A stretch of DNA of 64,000 bases from Halosimplex rubrum (GTDB lineage Archaea > Halobacteriota > Halobacteria > Halobacteriales > Haloarculaceae). Location: contig NZ_CP058910.1 of NCBI RefSeq assembly GCF_013415885.1, positions 4,030,001-4,094,000 on the forward strand. The letters run 5' to 3'. Both the position numbers and the translations under genes were made by a program. Below, piece by piece: positions 39,299 through 48,330 of this stretch (position 1 is the stretch's first letter; every line of letters begins with the position of its first letter). The notes below the pieces were generated by a model. That model saw only the letters and a list, made by a program, of their open reading frames with translations. It did not search any database and was not told the origin of the DNA.

Positions 39299-40771
39299 TC
39301 AGTTCTGCCGCGAGCGCGCGACCGCGCCGACGACCGCCGCGACGACCGCACCGACCGCGAGCACGGTGCCGAGCGGCGACGGTCCGGAGCCCGAGGTGGG
39401 CGTCCCGAGCACGCTGTCGCCGTTCGAGTTCGACTCGGTGTCGTCGCCGTCGCCGCCGTCGGCTCCGTCGCTCACGGTCCCCGCTCGGTCACTCTCGGTT
39501 TCGTCGCCCTCGGTCGCGGTCGGCGACGCCCCGACGGCACCCACGTCCTCCTCGGGGATCAGCCGCGAGCTCTCGAATCCGGTGAGGTAGTCGTAGCAGG
39601 CCTCGATGTCGGCGGTGTCGAAGTCGGCGCCGCCGGTCGATTCGACGACGCCGCCCTCGCCGATATCGGCCATCGTCGGACCGGTCGACTCGTCGCCGGT
39701 GCCCACGCGCTCGACGTCGTAGGGCTGGTACGGCGAGTACACCTCCCAGACCACCTCGCCGTCGGGCGTCACCTCGACGATGCGGTGGGCCCGCCGGTCG
39801 GCGATCAGCGTGTTGCCGTTCGGCAGCCGGTCGGCGTCGCGAGGCTCGCTCAGCCTGCCGCCCCGAACCGCCCACGTCCGGTTCCACGAGTCGCCCTCGC
39901 GCTCGTACTCGACGACGCGGTCGTTGAGGCTGTCGGCGACCAGCACGGTCGCGTTGCCGCCCTCGCTACCGAGGTAGTCGGGGTTGTGCTGCTCGTGGAG
40001 GATCGAGGTGTCGTCGTCCTCGCCGAGCGTCCACTCGACCTCCTTCGTCTCGCGATCGATGGCGACCACCTTGTCGAAGTTGCGGACCGAGACCATGACG
40101 ACGCCGTCGCGGATCTGCTCGACGTCGTTGTTGTGGGTCCAGTCGCCGCCGAACTCGCCGCCGCCCGACTCGGGGTAGTGCTCGCTGTAGTTGGCGAAGT
40201 AGTACTCCCAGGTGACCCGCTCCTGGGTGAGGTTGTAGATCAGCACGCGGTCCTCGCCGTCCCGGCTCATGTCGTTCATGAGGAGTTCGTCGCCGTTGAT
40301 CAGGTCCACGTCGTGGGTGTCGTAGGCGTTCTCGAAGCGGCGTTCCGAGACGTGCTCGCCCGTCTCGGGGTCGATCTCCTCGATCAGCGTGTCCCGGCTG
40401 TCGGTCGTCGCCTGGAGGATATTGCCGTTGTCGAGCACGTCGATGTCGTAGCTCCACCAGCGGCCGGCCGCCGTGTCGTTGTGGACGCCGACGATCGACC
40501 CGTTCGGCCGAGCGCCGACGACCATCGCGGAGGTCTTCTCGCCGCCGCGGGCGCCCTGGATCGAGAACAGGGTCGACCGCTCGGGCGTTCGTTCCATCGT
40601 TCCGACGCAGGGATTCGACGCCTGTTGGAGGCCGGTCGCCCCGAGGTCGACGGCGGGCGCGGCGCCCGCGCCGGAGCGGTCGCCGGCCGTCGCGACGCCG
40701 CCGGTGGCGCCTGCGACCGGGACCGCCAGCAGCAGCGCGACGAACAGAGTAGAGAGGACGGTTCTGCGCAT
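39299..40771 (-). CDS. secreted arylsulfotransferase-family beta-propeller protein
   Basis: The 490-residue protein begins with a Sec-type signal (MRRTVLSTLFVALLLAVPVA). A propeller built of repeated strands follows: VGVHNDTAAGRWWSYDIDVL, DTHDVDLINGDELLMNDM, GDWTHNNDVEQIRDGVVMVS and PRDADRLPNGNTLIADRRAH. This is the pattern of ASST-type proteins. A Thr/Asp/Gly-rich stalk and a C-terminal helix with a basic end (AVARSRQN) anchor it to the cell surface. ASST enzymes transfer sulfate between phenols; the catalytic His is not certain here. Function is therefore family-level only. Confidence 0.8.
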   Translation of the reverse strand: MRRTVLSTLFVALLLAVPVAGATGGVATAGDRSGAGAAPAVDLGATGLQQASNPCVGTMERTPERSTLFSIQGARGGEKTSAMVVGARPNGSIVGVHNDTAAGRWWSYDIDVLDNGNILQATTDSRDTLIEEIDPETGEHVSERRFENAYDTHDVDLINGDELLMNDMSRDGEDRVLIYNLTQERVTWEYYFANYSEHYPESGGGEFGGDWTHNNDVEQIRDGVVMVSVRNFDKVVAIDRETKEVEWTLGEDDDTSILHEQHNPDYLGSEGGNATVLVADSLNDRVVEYEREGDSWNRTWAVRGGRLSEPRDADRLPNGNTLIADRRAHRIVEVTPDGEVVWEVYSPYQPYDVERVGTGDESTGPTMADIGEGGVVESTGGADFDTADIEACYDYLTGFESSRLIPEEDVGAVGASPTATEGDETESDRAGTVSDGADGGDGDDTESNSNGDSVLGTPTSGSGPSPLGTVLAVGAVVAAVVGAVARSRQN

Positions 40772-40856
40772 CTGCCACGAGTATCGACCGAGGCGGTTAA
40801 CTCGGTTACGACTCCCAGCGGAGTCGCCACCGACCGCGACGGCGACCCCGATACCG

Positions 40857-41684
40857 CTACGGCGACCCGCGGTAGAACTCGACCAGCCGTCGCGTGTGGG
40901 GATGGGTCGGGTCGTCGAGTACCCGGTCGGTCGACCCGGCTTCGACGACGTGGCCGTCGTGCAGGACCGCAAGCCGGTCGGCGAGCGTCGCCAGCGCCGG
41001 GAGTTCGGTCCCGAGCGCGACGAGTGTGGGACCGCCGGCGCCGGTGGCCCCGCCGCCGGTTCCGACCGCCGATTCGAAGCTACCCAGGCGGTCGCCACGG
41101 GCGAGGTGGGCGACCGCGGCCGGGCAGTCGTCGACGACCAGCACCGCGGGGTCGGCCAACGCCGCCCGTGCGAGGTCCGCGAGCTGGGTCGCGGCGGCGT
41201 TCAGTTCTCGGGCGCGCGCGTCGAGCACGCGGTCGGCGTCGAGGCCCACCGCCGAGAGCAGCCGCTCGGCTCGCGCCTCGTCGGTTCCGGTCGCTCGGAG
41301 CGCCGGCCGGAACTGCCCGCGGAGCGTCGAGGTGGGGTCGAACCCACCCGCGTCGCCGCCGACGACGGCGACCGCCTCGCGGCGGAACCGCTCGCGTTCG
41401 GCGTCGTCGAGGTCGAAGACCGAGACCGGGTCGCCGCCCTCCGGGCGGTAGCCGACCGACCCGGAGACGCGAGCCGACGCCGGGAACCCGTCGACCAGCG
41501 CCCGCGCGAGCGTCGTCTTTCCGCTCGCGCCGTCGCCGACGACCGCCAGTCGATCGCCGCGCTCGACGGCCAGGTCCAGTCGGTCGAGGACCTCGTCGCC
41601 GCCGTACGCGACCGAGAGGCGTTCGACGGCGAGGACCGGGTCGTCGGGTTCGTCGACGGGGGCGTCGACCGGCGCGGCGACCAT
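40857..41684 (-). CDS. ABC-type ATP-binding protein with degenerate motifs
   Basis: The 275-residue protein resembles OppD/DppD-type ATPases. It starts with VLAVERLSVAYGGDEVLDRL, has an intact Walker A GDGASGKT (residues 50-57), and has the C-terminal THPHTRRLVEFYRG typical of peptide-transporter ATPases. The ABC signature is replaced by ELNAAATQLADLARA. Walker B reads VLVVDDCPAAVA, with Asp-Cys in place of the catalytic Glu-Pro. No permease or substrate-binding gene is adjacent. It is likely a paralogue with reduced hydrolysis or a regulatory role. Confidence 0.75.
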   Translation of the reverse strand: MVAAPVDAPVDEPDDPVLAVERLSVAYGGDEVLDRLDLAVERGDRLAVVGDGASGKTTLARALVDGFPASARVSGSVGYRPEGGDPVSVFDLDDAERERFRREAVAVVGGDAGGFDPTSTLRGQFRPALRATGTDEARAERLLSAVGLDADRVLDARARELNAAATQLADLARAALADPAVLVVDDCPAAVAHLARGDRLGSFESAVGTGGGATGAGGPTLVALGTELPALATLADRLAVLHDGHVVEAGSTDRVLDDPTHPHTRRLVEFYRGSP

Positions 41685-41774
41685 CGTGGCACGACGTTCG
41701 GGCTTCGGCCATCTATGGGTTCCGGCGGTTCCCCGAAGCGTCACGCCTATACTCGGCGGTGGGGAATCGCGGGT

Positions 41775-42299
41775 ATGAGCTGGCTGCGGGGGCTGTTCGG
41801 CGACGGCGAGTCGGCGGGCGCGGACGACCCGAGCGATGCGACCGCCGCGGGCGCGACCGGGAACGACCGCGACGCTCGCGGGCACGACCAGCCGCGGGTG
41901 GGGCTGTTCGTCGACGGGCCGAACGTCCTGCGCGAGGAGTTCGACGTGGACCTGGACGACGTGCGGGACGCGGCCGAGCGCTACGGCCACCTCGCGTTCG
42001 GGCGCCTCTACCTGAACGAGAACGCGCCGGCGGGGCTGATCCAGGCCGCCGAAGCGCGGGGGTTCGAGGTCGTCTCGACGAGCGGCGACGTGGACGTGAA
42101 ACTCGGCGTCGACGCGACGGCGGCGACCGTCGAGGAATCGATCGACGTGCTCGTCGTCGCCTCCCGGGATACGGACTTCAAGCCGGTGCTGGAGGCGGCC
42201 GCCGAGCGCGGGCTGGCGACCATCGCCGTCGCGCCCGGCGAACACGGCCGCTCGGACGCGCTCCGCAACACCGCCCACGAGTCGATCACGCTGGAGTAG
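41775..42299 (+). CDS. NYN/LabA-like PIN-fold nuclease domain protein
   Basis: The 174-residue protein has an N-terminal low-complexity acidic region. A NYN (LabA/DUF88) domain follows: VGLFVDGPNVLREEFDVD (first catalytic Asp), FGRLYLNENAPAG, DVDVKLGVDATAATV and the late acidic motif VLVVASRDTDFKPVLEAA. NYN proteins are metal-dependent RNases or RNA-binding proteins of the PIN superfamily. It is divergent from the ABC ATPase gene. The RNA target is unknown. Confidence 0.85.
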   Translation: MSWLRGLFGDGESAGADDPSDATAAGATGNDRDARGHDQPRVGLFVDGPNVLREEFDVDLDDVRDAAERYGHLAFGRLYLNENAPAGLIQAAEARGFEVVSTSGDVDVKLGVDATAATVEESIDVLVVASRDTDFKPVLEAAAERGLATIAVAPGEHGRSDALRNTAHESITLE

Positions 42300-42373
42300 C
42301 GGCGGGCCGACCCGACCCCCTGGCCCACCGGCCGTAGTACAACAGTTAACTCGGCGGGGGCGCATCGGTCGGT

Positions 42374-42469
42374 ATGCGCAGGATCGACGGTCGGAAACTC
42401 GCGGCCGGGCTGGTGACGGCGCTACTGGTCGGACTCCTCGTCGGATACGTCCTCGCGGTGGTCCTCTGA
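42374..42469 (+). CDS. 31-aa single-helix membrane peptide
   Basis: The frame reads MRRIDGRKLAAGLVTALLVG followed by a hydrophobic end (GYVLAVVL). It is a single membrane helix with a basic N-terminus. It closely resembles the N-terminus of the next gene (MLRIDGRVLAASVLGVFLVG), which suggests a partial duplication that kept only the anchor. It starts at ATG 42374 with no long upstream leader. It is probably real but tiny. Confidence 0.55.
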   Translation: MRRIDGRKLAAGLVTALLVGLLVGYVLAVVL

Positions 42470-42578
42470 CCCGCGGGGTCGCCCCACCGCGCCGACCGGG
42501 CGCCCCGCGGCCGGTCTCGCGTTCAAGGCGTGATAATCGGGGCCGAGTCTTTAACCGGGCGAGCGGAAATCGTCGGAC

Positions 42579-43463
42579 ATGCTCCGGATCGACGGACGCG
42601 TGCTCGCCGCGTCCGTGCTCGGCGTCTTCCTCGTCGGCGCCATCGTCGGATTCGCGGTCGGCGGCGGAAGCGGGCAGCCCGGCGGCCCGACGACGCCGAC
42701 CGACGCCGGGCCGGGCGACGGCGCCGCGCCGACGCCGACGCCCTCGCCGGTTCCGACGCCGACGGGGACGGCCCTCCCGACGACTGCGGCGACCGCTTCG
42801 CCGACCGCCTTCCCGACGGCGACGCCCCCGTCCACTCCGACGGCGACGCCCTCGCCGGTTCCGACGCCGACGACGACTCTCGCGCCGACGGTGACGTCCG
42901 AACCGACGCCGACGGCCACGCGGACGCCGACCCTGATCCGCCGGTTCGACACCGCGGAGATCGAGCGACAGCTGCGACGGCTGATCAACGACTGGCGGGA
43001 GGACCGGGGACTCGAACCGTTCGGCTACCCCGACGGGACGGTCGTCCGGAAACTCGACCGGATGGCGACCGCTCACAGCGTCGACATGGCCGACCTGGGC
43101 GAGACGGTCCACCGGATCGACAACCGCTCCAGCGCAGGCCGCTACCGCGCCGCCGAGCTCTTCGAGACCTGCCAGTTCAAGAAGAGCGACGCACAGTACA
43201 TCGTGACGCCGACGCGCAACCGCCTGGAGGTGCTGGGCAAGACCTACGCCGGGAAATCCTACCGGGGGCCGAACGGCACTCGCTACAACGAGAACGAGTC
43301 GATGGTCGCGCGAGCGGTCTTCGAGAACTGGCGGACCGACTCGGTGTTCCGCGACCGGCTCGCGTACGCCAACGCCACCCGGATCGGCATCGGCATCGAG
43401 ACCACGGAGCGAAACGAGGTGTACGTGGCCGGGAACCTCTGTGGCGTCTACGGGAGCGCGTAA
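42579..43463 (+). CDS. membrane-anchored CAP-domain (SCP/PR1-like) surface protein
   Basis: The 294-residue protein has an N-terminal helix (residues 8-28). A Thr/Pro-rich stalk (about 38-122, with TPTPSPVPTPT twice) likely spans the S-layer. A CAP domain follows from about 125: EIERQLRRLINDWREDRGLE, MATAHSVDMADLGETVH (CAP His region), a Cys pair (FETCQFKK and GNLCGVYG) and MVARAVFENWRTDSVFRDRL. CAP domains are extracellular, with diverse binding roles. It is a surface protein of unknown ligand. Confidence 0.82.
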   Translation: MLRIDGRVLAASVLGVFLVGAIVGFAVGGGSGQPGGPTTPTDAGPGDGAAPTPTPSPVPTPTGTALPTTAATASPTAFPTATPPSTPTATPSPVPTPTTTLAPTVTSEPTPTATRTPTLIRRFDTAEIERQLRRLINDWREDRGLEPFGYPDGTVVRKLDRMATAHSVDMADLGETVHRIDNRSSAGRYRAAELFETCQFKKSDAQYIVTPTRNRLEVLGKTYAGKSYRGPNGTRYNENESMVARAVFENWRTDSVFRDRLAYANATRIGIGIETTERNEVYVAGNLCGVYGSA

Positions 43464-43547
43464 CGCGGGCCGTTCCCCGGCGGCCCGCGGTCGCCTCGCC
43501 GACCCCACAGCGAACGGTTTTTTCGAGCGCGCGCCGGAGGCCCGGAC

Positions 43548-44396
43548 ATGAACGCGGAGATAGCGGGTCCGGTCCTCGACGACCACATGCACTTAGACCC
43601 CGTCCACGGCCGCGGCGTCGACGCCGCCCGCGAGTTCGCCGACAGCGGCGGCACGCACCTGCTCGTCGTCAACAAACCCTCCTGGCACCTCCTCGATTCG
43701 CTGCCCGAGGGCGCCGACGACTTCCGCGAGGTGTTCGACCTGACCGTCGACGCGGTCGAGCGGGCCAGCGAGGCGTTACCGGGACGGGCCTGGCCGGTGC
43801 TGGGCGTCCACCCGGCGCTCGTCTCGCAGCTCGTCGACGAGGGGCTCGACCCCGAGGAAGCCCGGGACCTGATGCAGACCGGGCTCGACACGGCGGCGGA
43901 GTACGTCGCCGACGGGCCGGCGCTCGCGCTCAAGTCCGGTCGGCCCCACTACGACGTGAGCGACGCCGTCTGGACGGCCTCGAACGACGTGATGAGACAC
44001 GGGTTCGGCCTCGCGGCGGAGACCGGCTGCGCCATCCAGCTGCACGCCGAGAGCGGCGAGGACTTCACGGAAGTCGCCGAGTGGGCCGAAGCGCGGGGAC
44101 TCGCGCCCGAACGCGTCGTCAAGCACTACTCGGGCGGTCGGCTGGACGGGATCACCAAGAGCGTCATCTCCCACAAGGACGAACTCGAACTCGCGATCGA
44201 GGAGGACGAACCGTTCATGATGGAGACCGACTTCATCGATGATCCGGACCGGCCGGGGGCGGTGCTGGGCGTCGGGACGGTCCCTTCGCGGGTACGCTGG
44301 CTGCGCGAGCGGGGCTACGACGAAGCCATCGAGCGCGCCCACGTCGATACGCCGGCGGCGGTGTACGGCATCGACACCGAAGGGACGCTGGAGTGA
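43548..44396 (+). CDS. TatD-like metal-dependent hydrolase
   Basis: The 282-residue protein has the amidohydrolase/TatD metal motif LDDHMHLD at residues 9-16, then WPVLGVHPALVSQL, CAIQLHAESG, VVKHYSGGR and the late Asp in FMMETDFIDDP. The archaeal TatD-related (DUF/'TatD-related') proteins are DNases or small-molecule hydrolases. The gene precedes a small zinc-ribbon gene on the same strand by 39 bases. The substrate is not known. Confidence 0.85.
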   Translation: MNAEIAGPVLDDHMHLDPVHGRGVDAAREFADSGGTHLLVVNKPSWHLLDSLPEGADDFREVFDLTVDAVERASEALPGRAWPVLGVHPALVSQLVDEGLDPEEARDLMQTGLDTAAEYVADGPALALKSGRPHYDVSDAVWTASNDVMRHGFGLAAETGCAIQLHAESGEDFTEVAEWAEARGLAPERVVKHYSGGRLDGITKSVISHKDELELAIEEDEPFMMETDFIDDPDRPGAVLGVGTVPSRVRWLRERGYDEAIERAHVDTPAAVYGIDTEGTLE

Positions 44397-44435
44397 GCCG
44401 GTACCTTTTCGATTCGCTGAGGGGAACGGGTGGGC

Positions 44436-44660
44436 ATGGACGACCATCGCTGTCCAGACTGCGGCGTCTCGATGGAGGAAGTCGAGTTCGGCATGAGCGA
44501 CGCCTGGAACCCCCACGTCAGGACCGGCGAGAAGCGCGAGGGCCTGCTCGGCAAACTCGGGATGAGCGAAACGGCGGACGTGACCACGCTGATGTGCCCC
44601 GAGTGCGGGCTGTTGCGGTTTTACGCCGATATCGACGAGGGCGAAGAGGACGCCTACTGA
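44436..44660 (+). CDS. small zinc-ribbon protein, 74 aa
   Basis: ATG 44436 gives MDDHRCPDCGVSMEEVEFGM; a GTG two codons upstream is less likely. Two CxxC pairs, CPDC (residues 6-9) and CPEC near residue 53 (TLMCPECGLLRFYADID), form one zinc ribbon around a basic linker. It has an acidic tail. Similar small proteins occur throughout haloarchaea. Its role is unknown; it is possibly co-transcribed with the TatD-like gene. Confidence 0.8.
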   Translation: MDDHRCPDCGVSMEEVEFGMSDAWNPHVRTGEKREGLLGKLGMSETADVTTLMCPECGLLRFYADIDEGEEDAY

Positions 44661-44818
44661 GGCCGGGCTGTGTGGTCGTGGTGCGGTCGCTGTGGCCGCG
44701 AGCGCGTGCCCGCGCAGGGGCGCGGGCCGCGAGACCTCGGGGAAGGGCAGGCTTGCCGCGGATGTCCGGCGCCGGAGGCGCCGGTTCACCGGCCGCGAGG
44801 CGGAGCCGAGCGGTCGGC

Positions 44819-44900
44819 CTTTTTCGCCCACGTTTTTGCGCCGAGCGGTACCCGCAGGGCCGAAGGCCCGAGGATACCCGAGGCGGAAAAAGGTGGGTCG
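44819..44900. repeat. structured non-coding repeat, copy 1
   Basis: An 82-base element runs from a T-tract (CTTTTTCGCCCACGTTTTTG) to an A-tract (GGCGGAAAAAGGTGGGTCG). In between is a hairpin GGGCC-GAA-GGCCC flanked by CGAGCGGTACCCGC and CGAGGATACCCGAGG. A second copy occurs at 49710-49793 with a changed but still pairing stem. The 274-base spacer (44661-44934) holding it contains no gene and several further GC hairpins (GGCGCC-GGA-GGCGCC). Confidence 0.65.
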
Positions 44901-44934
44901 AAAGCCATATCACCGGAGCGACGAACGACGTTGT

Positions 44935-45516
44935 ATGAGCAATCAGCCGGGGGAGTACTACACGCCCGAACGCTGGCAGAACTGGCTGGACAGGATCGAC
45001 GAGGAGGACCTCGACCCCGAGGACGACGACACCGCGCAGTTGCTCTGGAACATGCAGGACGACACGGCCATCGCCGTCGTCAAGGTCGTCTCCGACTTCG
45101 AGGAGGGCGTCCTCGACGAGGACGAAGCCCTCTCGGAGATCGAGGAGATGCGCGAGGTCGTCCTCGCCGAGCCGGAGTTCGACGACGAACAGGCGCTGAT
45201 GCTCGTCGACAGCGTCCAGACCTCGCTGGTCTGTGTCTTCTACGCGGCCGAGGAGTTCGTCGTCGGCGGCACCGCCGAGGACGCGCCCATCGGCGAGTAC
45301 GTCGGCGCCGCGGCCGACGCCGAGGCCGAAGAGGACCTGGACACGGCGCTTTCCTACTGCGTCCAGGCGGGGACGCTCGTCATCGACGGCGCCGAGTTCG
45401 ACCCGTCGATGGCCGAGGAGGTCGACCCCGGGCTCGTCGTCCAGTGGGTCAACGGGCTCGACAGCCTCCAGACGGCGATGAAAGACCCCGAAGTCGTCGA
45501 GGAAGACGACGAGTAA
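44935..45516 (+). CDS. DUF2150-family protein, 193 aa
   Basis: The acidic protein begins SNQPGEYYTPERWQNWLDRI and continues with LLWNMQDDTAIAVVKVVSDF, IEEMREVVLAEPEF and TSLVCVFYAAEEFVVGG. This sequence pattern is characteristic of the archaeal DUF2150 family. It is mostly helical and soluble, with no catalytic motif seen. ATG 44935 begins just after the structured repeat and a short spacer. Function unknown; the family is conserved in Euryarchaeota. Confidence 0.8.
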   Translation: MSNQPGEYYTPERWQNWLDRIDEEDLDPEDDDTAQLLWNMQDDTAIAVVKVVSDFEEGVLDEDEALSEIEEMREVVLAEPEFDDEQALMLVDSVQTSLVCVFYAAEEFVVGGTAEDAPIGEYVGAAADAEAEEDLDTALSYCVQAGTLVIDGAEFDPSMAEEVDPGLVVQWVNGLDSLQTAMKDPEVVEEDDE

Positions 45517-45676
45517 CCCTCCGAGGCGCACGCGACGGTCCGCGGCGGCGTCCCCGCCGCCGCGACGGCCCGCGCGGCCGCCGTCGACCGACCCCGGCTC
45601 GACGGGCGAGCGGTCGTTATCAGGGTGGAAAATCGGGGACACAGGTTTTTGCACGCCGAGGCGGTAGTCCGGCGAC

Positions 45677-48292
45677 ATGGAGCCGTGGGACGACAGGGGC
45701 CAGTCCATCCAGATCGGGGCGGTCCTGGTCTTCGCGGCGCTGATCCTCCTGTTGTCGCTGTACCAGGCGACGATCGTCCCACAGCAGAACGAACAGGTCG
45801 AGTTCGACCACAGCCAGCAGGTCCAGGGGGACCTGCTCGACCTTCGCAACGCCGTCACGTCGATGTTCGGCGAGTCGGCGAGTCGGTCGGTGTCGATCCG
45901 GCTGGGGACGACCTATCCCTCGCGAGTGCTGGCGGTGAACCCGCCGCCGGTGTCGGGGCTGTTGCGGACTGATGGGACCGCCGACGGCGACGTGTCGTTC
46001 GCGCTCTCGAACGTCGAAGCGCTGGACGAGGAGACGGACGATTTCTGGGACACCGGCGGGTCGCCGCGGGAGTACCGGACGGGTGCGATGGTCTACCGGC
46101 CGAGCTACAACGAGTACGGCCAGCCGCCCCGGACCGTGTACGACTCGACGGTGCTGTACGACAACTTCACCTTCGAGGGGGCGACCATCGCGCGCAGCGA
46201 CCAGACGCTCGTCGACGGATCGACGGTCTCGCTGGTCGCGCTGAACGGCTCCCTCCAGCGGTCCTCGTCCGGCGCCACGTCCGTCGACGTGCGACCGGTC
46301 AGCGCGTCGAGCACGACGGTGGCGGTGACGAACCGGGCGCCGAGTGACCCCCTCACGGTCCGGACCGCGACCCGACTGCCCGAGTCGACCTGGGAGGAGT
46401 TGCTGGCCGACGAGGCGAACGTGACCGACGTGCGGACGAGTTCGCTGCCGGTCGACGGGTTCCGGACGCTGGAAGTCGACCTGCGGCCGGGCACCTACGA
46501 GCTTCGGATGGCGAAAGCGGGCGTCGGGACGCGGGTGACGGGGACGGACCCGGCGTACATGACCGACCTGGCCGCGGACGGGTCGACGGTGCCCGAGGGG
46601 GGATCGGTCCGGCTGACCGTCGAGGTGCGCGACGCGTTCAACAACCCGATTGCCGGCGTGAATGTGACCGGGAACTCGACGGATCCGGCGGTCGGGACGC
46701 TCGCCTCGAACGAGGTGACGACCGGCGACGACGGCCGGGCGACGTTCCGCTTCGACGCGAAGTCGGTCACCGCGGAGACGGACGTGCCCGTCGAGTTCAA
46801 CTTCACGCTCGATTCGTCCCCTTCGGCGTTCGATCCGCGCGACCCGGAGGACATCGAGGCCGTGGTCGAGGTCCAGAACACGCAAGTCCCCGGGGGGTCG
46901 GGCGGTGGCGGCGCGGGCTACTCGCTCACCTGGACGGACGCCACCTCGCTCCCGGGGACGACGAGCGGCGGTGAGCCCTGCACGTCGGCGCCCGACCCGT
47001 GCGAGGTGGCGATGCAGTCCGAGACCTCGACGAGCCAGATCGGGGCGCCGGTGGGCTTCGGATCGAACGACACGGGCGTCGCGCGCGTCCTCCAGCGGTC
47101 GACCGCGACGGACTCGGACGGCACGGCGGAGACGACGGTACGGTTCGAGCGCGCCGTGGGCAACGCGACGCTGTGGACTCAGAGCGCCGGCACCAACGAC
47201 ACGCGGCTCGTCTCGACGCCGTCCTACGAGAGCTTCGAGTCGGGCTTCGGGAAGTACGGCGTGTTCGGCTCGTTCCAGGGGTCGGGCCCGGAGTTGACCT
47301 CGGCCCAAGGATCGAACAGCGGGTCGTCGGCGATCGTGTTGCACGGTGGCGACGACGGCGGCATCGTCACGACCGGGTACGACACGACCGGCGCCGAGAT
47401 GGTCGTCGTCCAGTACTGGGCCAAAGAGAGCGACGAGGGCGACCTGAACGACGGTAACGGCGCCCTGTACGTCGAGTATCTGGACGGTGCCGGGACCTGG
47501 CAGACGGCGGACACGCTCCCGCTGACCGGGACGAATCCGGGACAACAGCGGATCGTCAGACTCGGAGCCGACGCGATCCACGGGAACTTCTCTCTTCGCT
47601 TCCGCCAGCAGGGCGCCGACGACGCCAACGACGAGTGGCTGATCGACGACCCCCAGATATCCGTGATCGGGAAGGCCGTGGGCGGCGGCGAGGCCGGCGG
47701 GCGGGCGCCGGAGAACGGTGGTGGCGGTCCGGGCGACGGACCCGCAGACACGACCCCGCCGACGATCTCCGAGGCGGAGGCCACTCACGACGATAACTCC
47801 TTTTTGCCGTTCGGCGATTTCGACGACGAAGTTTTATTTACCGTCGATTCAGAGGACGCTTCGGGCGTGGAAAGCATCACTCTCACCGTCCAGCGGTCCA
47901 CGAACGGAAATCAGTTGGCCCAGCGGACGGTCCAGTCACCACCGGGCGGTGACCTCGACGGCGAAGCGCTTGATCTCGGCACCGAGGTGAGTTTCAACGG
48001 GAACAACGGCCTGGACATCACTATCGAGGTGGTCGACACCGTCGGTAACAGCAGGACCTGTACCGGGAAGATCGACTCCGAGGACGGAACCGTCTCACTG
48101 GCGGACGGAAGTCTCTCGTGCAGTCAGACCTCGGTCGCCTCCGTTCCGCTCGTCGCGCCGCCGGGCGGCGGAGCTGGTGGTGCTCTTCCCCCTTCCGTTG
48201 CCGTCTTCGGCGTGTTGGTCGCCCTCGCTGCGGCCGCGGTGATGGGGAGCCAGTTCCCTTTGCCCGTCGTTCGACACCCGTCGATACGATAG
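45677..48292 (+). CDS. large pilin-like surface protein with Ig-like domains, 871 aa
   Basis: The N-terminus DDRGQSIQIGAVLVFAALIL, with Gln-Val-Glu-Phe helix continuation (NEQVEFDHSQQVQGDLLDLR), resembles haloarchaeal type-IV-pilin-like proteins. Residues 265-430 look like a Big-1-type Ig domain (VPEGGSVRLTVEVRDAFNNP), and 515-670 like a jelly-roll (VVVQYWAKESDEGDLNDG, DEWLIDDPQISVIG). A Gly-rich spacer precedes another Ig-like domain (TTPPTISEAEATHDDNSF). A C-terminal helix ends in VVRHPSIR. It is probably a surface-exposed adhesin or filament-associated protein. ATG 45677 is 35 bases after a T-rich stretch. Confidence 0.75.
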   Translation: MEPWDDRGQSIQIGAVLVFAALILLLSLYQATIVPQQNEQVEFDHSQQVQGDLLDLRNAVTSMFGESASRSVSIRLGTTYPSRVLAVNPPPVSGLLRTDGTADGDVSFALSNVEALDEETDDFWDTGGSPREYRTGAMVYRPSYNEYGQPPRTVYDSTVLYDNFTFEGATIARSDQTLVDGSTVSLVALNGSLQRSSSGATSVDVRPVSASSTTVAVTNRAPSDPLTVRTATRLPESTWEELLADEANVTDVRTSSLPVDGFRTLEVDLRPGTYELRMAKAGVGTRVTGTDPAYMTDLAADGSTVPEGGSVRLTVEVRDAFNNPIAGVNVTGNSTDPAVGTLASNEVTTGDDGRATFRFDAKSVTAETDVPVEFNFTLDSSPSAFDPRDPEDIEAVVEVQNTQVPGGSGGGGAGYSLTWTDATSLPGTTSGGEPCTSAPDPCEVAMQSETSTSQIGAPVGFGSNDTGVARVLQRSTATDSDGTAETTVRFERAVGNATLWTQSAGTNDTRLVSTPSYESFESGFGKYGVFGSFQGSGPELTSAQGSNSGSSAIVLHGGDDGGIVTTGYDTTGAEMVVVQYWAKESDEGDLNDGNGALYVEYLDGAGTWQTADTLPLTGTNPGQQRIVRLGADAIHGNFSLRFRQQGADDANDEWLIDDPQISVIGKAVGGGEAGGRAPENGGGGPGDGPADTTPPTISEAEATHDDNSFLPFGDFDDEVLFTVDSEDASGVESITLTVQRSTNGNQLAQRTVQSPPGGDLDGEALDLGTEVSFNGNNGLDITIEVVDTVGNSRTCTGKIDSEDGTVSLADGSLSCSQTSVASVPLVAPPGGGAGGALPPSVAVFGVLVALAAAAVMGSQFPLPVVRHPSIR

Positions 48293-48330
48293 TCGACAGG
48301 CACTTGTAGGAGTCTCACGGAATTCGACGC

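Noticed and set aside
42700-42930. Repeat array in the Thr/Pro stalk of the CAP protein
   Set aside because: The repeats encode a low-complexity surface stalk and keep reading frame; they need no separate explanation.
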